Shown here in pieces: positions 63,796 through 64,000 of a DNA stretch of 64,000 nt. Both the position numbers and the translations under genes were made by a program. Source of the stretch: Tragulus kanchil (taxonomy: Eukaryota > Chordata > Mammalia > Artiodactyla > Tragulidae); NCBI GenBank assembly GCA_022376925.1, contig JAIOJX010000024.1, positions 167,059,608 through 167,123,607 on the forward strand, given 5' to 3'. Below the pieces are notes generated by a model, which saw only the letters and a program-made list of their open reading frames with translations, did not search any database and had not been told where the DNA came from. How positions within the stretch are numbered: position 1 is the first letter of the stretch; each line of letters begins with the position of its first letter.

Positions 63796-64000
63796 GTAAG
63801 AAGTACGATTTTTCTGCGTTTCCAAGGCTCTTTAGGGTTGCTCAGCATTGGACTCATTTTTACAGCAATTTAAAATTATAGTAGTTGATTATTTGGTGCT
63901 AATTTATTCAAGTATAGTGACTGACGTGGAACTTTAAAACAAATACATCTTAGGGGTTTAATACTTGAAGTGTATACAATTTTTACTTACTTTTGAAAAT

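Overview
This is genomic DNA from a mammal, almost certainly a ruminant artiodactyl. It carries a BovB (RTE) LINE, many Bov-tA/BovA SINEs and a dense set of CHR-type tRNA-derived SINEs, together with older mammalian repeats (L1, L2, MIR, MER20). The only protein-coding gene I can support is USP8 (ubiquitin-specific peptidase 8, UBPY) on the + strand, spread over about 52 kb and running off the right edge. There are no bacterial-style operons, CRISPR arrays, or recognisable tRNA or rRNA genes.

Layout: 1-9385 is repeat-rich upstream flank (Bov-tA, BovA, CHR SINEs, BovB). 9386-11635 holds the USP8 CpG-island promoter and non-coding exon 1, present twice. Coding starts at 24548 in exon 2. Exons 2-4 encode the MIT domain, exons 7-9 the rhodanese-like domain, exon 11 the SH3-binding motifs and charged coiled coil, exon 14 the 14-3-3 motif, and exons 15-16 the start of the USP catalytic domain with its Cys box and QQDSQE box. 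Introns are filled with retroelements, including an antisense RPS26 processed pseudogene in intron 2.

The dominant anomaly is a set of 13 direct, near-identical tandem duplications, each with an offset of about 1.05-1.17 kb, scattered from 3.6 to 60.5 kb. Together they add about 14.3 kb (roughly 22% of the window). They duplicate the promoter, exon 5, exon 6, exon 13 and the RPS26 pseudogene. Copies differ mainly by small indels, often near the junctions; exon 5 and 6 duplicates would break the reading frame, and the second exon 13 has a 2-base deletion giving a stop. I read these as false duplications from assembly (untrimmed overlaps at joins), not biology. One expected exon (exon 12, about 31 codons by family comparison) is absent exactly where one of these junctions lies.

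I found no undescribed functional system. The most useful biological observations are: a SINE inserted within 30 bases of the exon 8 splice acceptor, an antisense L1 running almost to the exon 2 acceptor, an Arg-Glu repeat expansion next to the 14-3-3 site, nested insertions reusing one target site, and SINE-borne NRF1-like palindromes.
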